Source: Bacteroidota bacterium (GTDB lineage: Bacteria > Bacteroidota > Bacteroidia > Bacteroidales > Bacteroidaceae). From it: DNA of 17,245 bases. Within the stretch, counting starts at the first letter, position 1, and every line of letters starts with the position of its first letter. The notes under the pieces are model-generated. The model was not told the DNA's origin, searched no databases, and worked only from the letters and a program-made list of their open reading frames with translations. The translations under genes and the position numbers were made by a program. Of this stretch, positions 13,661 through 17,245 are shown in pieces. Location: the NCBI GenBank assembly GCA_023415545.1, contig JAEZKJ010000154.1, positions 1 to 17,245 of the forward strand, in the 5' to 3' direction.

Positions 13661-15886
13661 ATGAAAAAACTACTTTTTTCGATCTCTTTGTTGCTAGCGA
13701 GCTTCTGTTCACAAGCACAAAATATACCTGTATATTTGGATGACTCCAAACATATAGAAGAAAGAATTACCGATGCACTTAATCGCATGACTCTGGAAGA
13801 GAAAATAGCGATGGTTCATGCTCAGTCAAAGTTCTCTTCACCGGGTGTAGAACGTTTAGGTATTCCTGAAGTATGGATGACTGATGGTCCTCATGGTATT
13901 CGTCCGGAAGTATTATGGGATGAGTGGGACCAAGCTGGTTGGACTAATGACTCATGTATTGCTTATCCTGCATTAACATGTTTGGCTGCTTCATGGGATC
14001 CGGAAATGGCTTTGCTATATGGACAAAGCATAGGTGCCGAGGCTCGTTATCGTAAAAAGACTGTCTTGTTAGGACCTGGAGTAAACATCTATCGTACACC
14101 TCTTAACGGTCGTAATTTTGAATATATGGGTGAAGATCCATATTTGGCAGGAAAAATGGTTGTTCCATATATTCATGGAGTTCAACAGAATGGTGTGGCT
14201 GCGTGTGTGAAACACTATGCATTGAACAACCATGAAATCAATCGTCATACAACTAATGTAGTTGTTGATGATCGTGCTCTTCGTGAAATATATCTTCCTG
14301 CTTTCAAAGAGGCTGTTCATAAAGGTAAAGCATGGTCTATAATGGGATCATACAACCTTTACAAAGGTCAACATGTTTGCCATAACCAATATCTGTTGAA
14401 TGATATATTGAAAGGAGAGTGGGGATTTGATGGTGTTGTTGTTTCTGATTGGGGAGGTACTCACGATACTGAACAATCTATTAAAAACGGATTGGATTTG
14501 GAGTTTGGTAGCTGGACAAACGGATTATCAAACGGTGCAAGTAATGCTTACGACAACTACTATATGGCTCAACCTTATTTGAAATTAATAAAAGAGGGAA
14601 AAGTTGGTACAACAGAGTTGGATGATAAAGTTCGTCGTATTCTTCGTCTTATTTTCCGCACAGAGATGGATCGTAACCGTCCTTGGGGTAGCATGAATTC
14701 AGAAGCACACTACGCAGCTGCTCGTAAAATTGGTGAGGCAGGAATCGTATTATTGAAGAATGAAAACAACATATTACCAATTGATTTGAATAGAACTAAA
14801 AAGATTTTGGTTGTTGGTGAGAATGCTGTTAAAATGATGACTGTCGGTGGTGGTTCTTCTTCTTTAAAAGTAGAACGTGAAATTTCACCATTAGATGGTA
14901 TTAAAGCTCGTGTTGGTGATAAAGCAGAGGTTAAATGGGTTCGTGGTTATGTTGGTGATGCATCTGGAGAATATAATGGTGTTGTAACCGGTCAGAACTT
15001 GAAAGATAATCGTTCAGCTGAAGAGTTGATTGCTGAGGCTGTAAAAGCAGCAAAAGAGTCGGATGTTGTAATATTTATCGGTGGTCTAAACAAAAGTGAT
15101 GGTCAGGATTGCGAAGACTCTGATCGTGAAGGTTTGAACCTTTCATATGGCCAGGATGAACTTATTTCAGCATTGGCAAAAGCTAATAAGAATTTAGTTG
15201 TTGTTAATATCTCAGGTAATGCTATAGCTATGCCATGGGTGAAAGATGTTCCATCGATTGTTCAAGATTGGTACATCGGTTCAGAAGCCGGTACTGCTTT
15301 AGCTTCTATATTGATGGGTGATGTTAATCCAAGTGGTAAATTACCTTTCACTTTCCCTGTTAAATTAGAAGATAATTCAGCTCACGCTTTAGGAGAATAT
15401 GTATCTAAAAAAAGTGAAAATGTTATTGACGTAAAATATAATGAAAGCATTTTCGTTGGTTATCGTTGGGCTGATAAGCAAAAGAAAGTAAAACCTTTAT
15501 TTGCTTTCGGACACGGATTAAGCTATACTACATTTGAATATGGTAAAGTAGCTATCGACAAAAAAGAGATGACAAAAGATGAGATGTTGACAGTGACTGT
15601 TTCTGTAACTAACACAGGAAAACGTGATGGAGCAGAGGTCGTTCAGCTATATATCAGCGATTTGAAATCATCTTTACCTCGTCCAATTAAAGAGTTGAAA
15701 GGCTTCAAAAAGGTATTCTTGAAAGCAGGTGAGACTCAAACAGTAACGTTTGAAATTGAAAAAGAGGCTTTACAATACTATAATGATATTAAACAAGAGT
15801 GGGTTGTTGAGCCAGGTAAATTTGAAGCTATCGTTGCTGCTTCGGCTGCTGATATTAGAGGGAAAGTTGCTTTTCAGGTTAAATAA
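13661..15886 (+). CDS. GH3 beta-glucosidase, periplasmic
   Basis: Retaining exo-beta-glucosidase of family GH3, predicted to release glucose from imported oligosaccharides. It has 741 aa from ATG 13661. The frame stays open to a TTG at 13622, but that lies within the T-run of the hairpin and would bury the signal peptide, so I reject it. The signal peptide is MKKLLFSISLLLASFCSQAQ; the cysteine context (ASFC) is not a lipobox, so the product should be soluble in the periplasm. The N-terminal barrel has MTDGPHGIRPE, GRNFEYMGEDPYLAG, CVKHYALNN and nucleophile D263 in VVVSDWGG. The alpha/beta sandwich has GIVLLKNENNILP and candidate acid/base E485 in CEDSDREGL, aligned by eye to the family EGxDR motif. 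A fibronectin III-like C-terminal domain (about 635-741) contains VTNTGKRDGAEVVQLYISD and RPIKELKGF. It corresponds to BT3314 in the presumed homologous locus. Confidence 0.95.
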   Translation: MKKLLFSISLLLASFCSQAQNIPVYLDDSKHIEERITDALNRMTLEEKIAMVHAQSKFSSPGVERLGIPEVWMTDGPHGIRPEVLWDEWDQAGWTNDSCIAYPALTCLAASWDPEMALLYGQSIGAEARYRKKTVLLGPGVNIYRTPLNGRNFEYMGEDPYLAGKMVVPYIHGVQQNGVAACVKHYALNNHEINRHTTNVVVDDRALREIYLPAFKEAVHKGKAWSIMGSYNLYKGQHVCHNQYLLNDILKGEWGFDGVVVSDWGGTHDTEQSIKNGLDLEFGSWTNGLSNGASNAYDNYYMAQPYLKLIKEGKVGTTELDDKVRRILRLIFRTEMDRNRPWGSMNSEAHYAAARKIGEAGIVLLKNENNILPIDLNRTKKILVVGENAVKMMTVGGGSSSLKVEREISPLDGIKARVGDKAEVKWVRGYVGDASGEYNGVVTGQNLKDNRSAEELIAEAVKAAKESDVVIFIGGLNKSDGQDCEDSDREGLNLSYGQDELISALAKANKNLVVVNISGNAIAMPWVKDVPSIVQDWYIGSEAGTALASILMGDVNPSGKLPFTFPVKLEDNSAHALGEYVSKKSENVIDVKYNESIFVGYRWADKQKKVKPLFAFGHGLSYTTFEYGKVAIDKKEMTKDEMLTVTVSVTNTGKRDGAEVVQLYISDLKSSLPRPIKELKGFKKVFLKAGETQTVTFEIEKEALQYYNDIKQEWVVEPGKFEAIVAASAADIRGKVAFQVK

Positions 15887-15943
15887 GAAGTACTAATTGA
15901 TTGTATCCTGCACCCCTTTGAATAGCAATTACATCAGTCCAAA

Positions 15944-15975
15944 TTTCTATGTTCGATGAATTATCACTACTTTTG
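15944..15975 (+). promoter_or_regulatory. Probable promoter of the DUF3109-type gene
   Basis: TACTTTTG (15968-15975) matches TAnnTTTG exactly. TTTC at 15944-15947, 20 nt upstream, is one base off the -33 TTTG box, which makes this the best two-part promoter match in the window. The ATG lies 24 nt after the -7 box, behind an A-rich leader (acaaaaataatagaatag). It indicates the gene is transcribed apart from the PUL. Confidence 0.55.
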
Positions 15976-15999
15976 TAAAACAAAAATAATAGAATAGTT

Positions 16000-16581
16000 A
16001 TGGTTCAGATTGATGATGTAGTTATTTCACTTGATGTGTTCAAGGAAAAATTTCTTTGTAACCTTGATGCATGTAAAGGTGAGTGTTGCATAGAGGGGGA
16101 TGCCGGAGCTCCTGTCGAGATGAGCGAAGTTGAGAAACTTGAAGAAGTTTTACCTATAATTTGGGATGATCTCTCGGATGAAGCTAAGGAAGTAATCGAA
16201 AAACAAGGTGTGGTATACACAGATAGAGATGGTGATTTAGTGACTTCTATTGTTAATAACAAAGATTGTGTATTCACATGCTACGATGAAAAAGGCTATT
16301 GCTATTGTGCTATTGAGAAGGCATACCGAGCTGGTAAGACAGACTTTTACAAACCTATTTCGTGTCATCTTTATCCTATTCGTGTTGGTAACTATGGTCC
16401 ATATAAAGCTGTAAACTATCACCGATGGGATGTTTGTAAAGCAGCTGTTTTATTGGGAGAGAAAGAGAACCTTCCGGTTTACAAATTTCTTAAAGAACCT
16501 CTTATCCGAAAATTTGGTGAGGAGTGGTATAAAGAGATGGAGATAGCTGCTGAAGAACTAAAAGAACGTGGAATGATTTAA
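16000..16581 (+). CDS. DUF3109-type cysteine-rich protein, possible metal or Fe-S binder
   Basis: Small protein of 193 aa of unknown function, resembling the DUF3109 family and, more distantly, the YkgJ/UPF0153 putative iron- or zinc-chelating proteins. It has ten cysteines in two clusters: C20, C25, C29 and C30 (FLCNLDACKGECC), then C90, C94, C101, C103, C122 and C146 (DCVFTCYDEKGYCYC, KPISCHLYPIRV, WDVCKA). The arrangement CX4CX3CC followed by CX3CX6CXC suggests a bound metal or Fe-S cluster. There is no signal peptide, transmembrane helix or lipobox, so it should be cytoplasmic, where reduced cysteines fit cluster binding. The middle (42-70) is acidic and helical. It has its own promoter and terminator; the gap from the GH3 gene is 113 bp, and I see no link to glycan use. 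The family call is from memory of conserved motifs. Confidence 0.8.
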   Translation: MVQIDDVVISLDVFKEKFLCNLDACKGECCIEGDAGAPVEMSEVEKLEEVLPIIWDDLSDEAKEVIEKQGVVYTDRDGDLVTSIVNNKDCVFTCYDEKGYCYCAIEKAYRAGKTDFYKPISCHLYPIRVGNYGPYKAVNYHRWDVCKAAVLLGEKENLPVYKFLKEPLIRKFGEEWYKEMEIAAEELKERGMI

Positions 16582-16599
16582 TTTTGCTATTAATAAGAT

Positions 16600-16645
16600 A
16601 GCCCGGTATATAGAGTAAATTACTCTTTGTACCGGGCTTTTTTTT
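16600..16645 (+). terminator. Strong intrinsic terminator after the DUF3109-type gene
   Basis: Perfect 9-bp GC-rich stem AGCCCGGTA (16600-16608) with TACCGGGCT (16630-16638), an inner AGAGTA/TACTCT helix with an AAT loop, and a run of eight T (16638-16645). It sits between convergent genes. The minus-strand gene lacks a matching T run on its side, so termination should work mainly on the plus strand. Confidence 0.93.
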
Positions 16646-16660
16646 CAAGTTAAGTTTAGG

Positions 16661-17245
16661 TTATAGTCTGCTATAAATAACAAATCCATTAGCAGGTATG
16701 TTCACTGTATTCTCTACATTCTCCTTTATTGCTTTTATCAAGTTTGTCCACTCTCCCTTTTCAGAGAGGAATGTTACATTTATACTATTCTCTGTAAAGT
16801 TACCAAGTGCCACGATCTCTTTACCTGTTATACTTTTTACAGATATATATCGACCATTATTCCAATCGGAAACAGAAAAATGCATATTTACTATTGCTGA
16901 CGAGTTGAAAAGTTCAGGGTAATCATTCCTCAATTTCAACATTAAAGTGTATGTATCATGTAACTGCTTCCGTGTTGCATTATCGTAATAATCCCATTTC
17001 ACCGGTTTAGGGTCTGTACGATAACTATCATTTTCCGAGGTTCCACTTTCATTACTATTTATACTATAATCGTATCCTAATTCACCGAATTGCCATATCA
17101 TCTTAGGCCCCGGAGTTGATAAAAAGAGAGCAGTATTAACGCAAAGTTGATTTATTGATTTCTCAAGAGAGTTTTTGAGATATGTTACTCCCCATTTTTT
17201 CTGTTTATAAGCCATTCTCTCTTCATCATGACTTTCCATATATCC
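16661..17245 (-). CDS. GH13 alpha-amylase-family enzyme, C-terminal part (5' end missing)
   Basis: The frame runs off the right edge: the codons before the apparent ATG at 17239 read G-Y, so that methionine is internal. About 194 residues are visible. The fragment begins in conserved region IV of the GH13 barrel (GYMESHDEERM, equivalent to FxxNHD), whose aspartate stabilises the transition state. The rest of the barrel follows: LFLSTPGPKMIWQFGELGYD, then the PVKWDYYDN and LRNDYPELF segments. A C-terminal beta-sandwich (NGRYISVKSITGKEIVALGN to GFVIYSRL) ends the protein. It acts on alpha-glucans such as starch or glycogen, but the regions that decide the subfamily, the nucleophile and any signal peptide lie outside the window. 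It is convergent with the DUF3109-type gene and not part of the PUL. The next gene to the right may show whether it belongs to a starch locus. Confidence 0.88.
   Translation of the reverse strand, partial: GYMESHDEERMAYKQKKWGVTYLKNSLEKSINQLCVNTALFLSTPGPKMIWQFGELGYDYSINSNESGTSENDSYRTDPKPVKWDYYDNATRKQLHDTYTLMLKLRNDYPELFNSSAIVNMHFSVSDWNNGRYISVKSITGKEIVALGNFTENSINVTFLSEKGEWTNLIKAIKENVENTVNIPANGFVIYSRL

Larger units (their letters stand above)
4235..15886 (+). other. Polysaccharide utilization locus, predicted beta-1,6-glucan specific
   Basis: Six co-directional genes: membrane-anchored SusR-like regulator, SusC, SusD, GH30 lipoprotein, surface glycan-binding lipoprotein, exported GH3. Gaps from SusC to the binding protein are only 12, 12 and 29 nt. 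The GH3 gene follows after 104 nt containing a terminator-like hairpin. As I recall, the order matches the Bacteroides thetaiotaomicron BT3309-BT3314 locus for fungal beta-1,6-glucan. The locus is flanked by housekeeping genes and has no sulfatase, lyase or transporter beyond SusC/SusD, which fits a simple homopolymer. Substrate is an inference. Confidence 0.8.

Noticed and set aside
15887..15999. Whether the DUF3109-type gene belongs to the PUL operon
   Set aside because: A good promoter match lies just before it, the protein is cytoplasmic and metal-binding in character, and nothing ties it to glycan use. I see no terminator after the GH3 gene, so read-through is possible.
16661..17245. GH13 fragment as a member of the same PUL
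   Set aside because: It is on the opposite strand, beyond a strong terminator and an unrelated gene, and belongs to an alpha-glucan family while the PUL enzymes are beta-specific.
1..17245. Mobile elements, CRISPR arrays, tRNA or rRNA genes, prophage
   Set aside because: No transposase or integrase frames, no regularly spaced repeats and no tRNA-like or rRNA stretches were seen; the gaps between genes are short and explained by promoters and terminators.

Overview
The window looks like a chromosomal segment of an AT-rich member of the Bacteroidota, most likely order Bacteroidales. Three things point there: a complete SusC/SusD pair followed by lipoprotein glycosidases, several upstream elements matching the Bacteroidota -7 promoter consensus TAnnTTTG with no strong Shine-Dalgarno sequences, and lipoproteins with an acidic stretch after the lipidated cysteine. 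I cannot fix the genus. I see no mobile element, CRISPR array, rRNA or tRNA.

Layout. Positions 1-840 hold the C-terminal part of a lactonase/6-phosphogluconolactonase-type beta-propeller, cut by the left edge. Next come rnhB (887-1492, +), a convergent short SLT-type lytic transglycosylase (1500-2249, -), and divergently gpmI (2423-3937, +), closed by a clear intrinsic terminator. These are housekeeping genes. Positions 4235-15886 form a polysaccharide utilization locus (PUL): a membrane-anchored SusR-like regulator, SusC, SusD, a GH30 lipoprotein, a surface glycan-binding lipoprotein and a periplasmic GH3. After it come a cysteine-rich DUF3109-type protein (16000-16581, +), a strong terminator, and on the minus strand the C-terminal part of a GH13 alpha-amylase-family enzyme cut by the right edge.

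How the PUL should work. The gene order and enzyme families match, as I recall it, the Bacteroides thetaiotaomicron locus BT3309-BT3314 for fungal beta-1,6-glucan (pustulan, yeast cell-wall beta-1,6-glucan). On that model the GH30 lipoprotein cleaves the glucan at the cell surface, and the SusD lipoprotein and binding lipoprotein capture the chain. SusC imports oligosaccharides, the periplasmic GH3 trims them to glucose, and the regulator senses a fragment in the periplasm and binds DNA from the membrane. The substrate is inferred from family and synteny, not shown by the sequence.

Points worth a second look: a terminator-like hairpin inside the PUL between the binding-protein gene and the GH3 gene; a cluster of ACTTACTTT/TTTACTT repeats upstream of susC, with one copy upstream of the regulator; and a 10-bp inverted repeat upstream of the regulator. 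Two long open frames (regulator and GH3) extend upstream only through TTG codons, and their real starts are almost certainly the internal ATGs given here. I found no clearly new system; the strongest content is a compact, apparently intact glycan-foraging locus.
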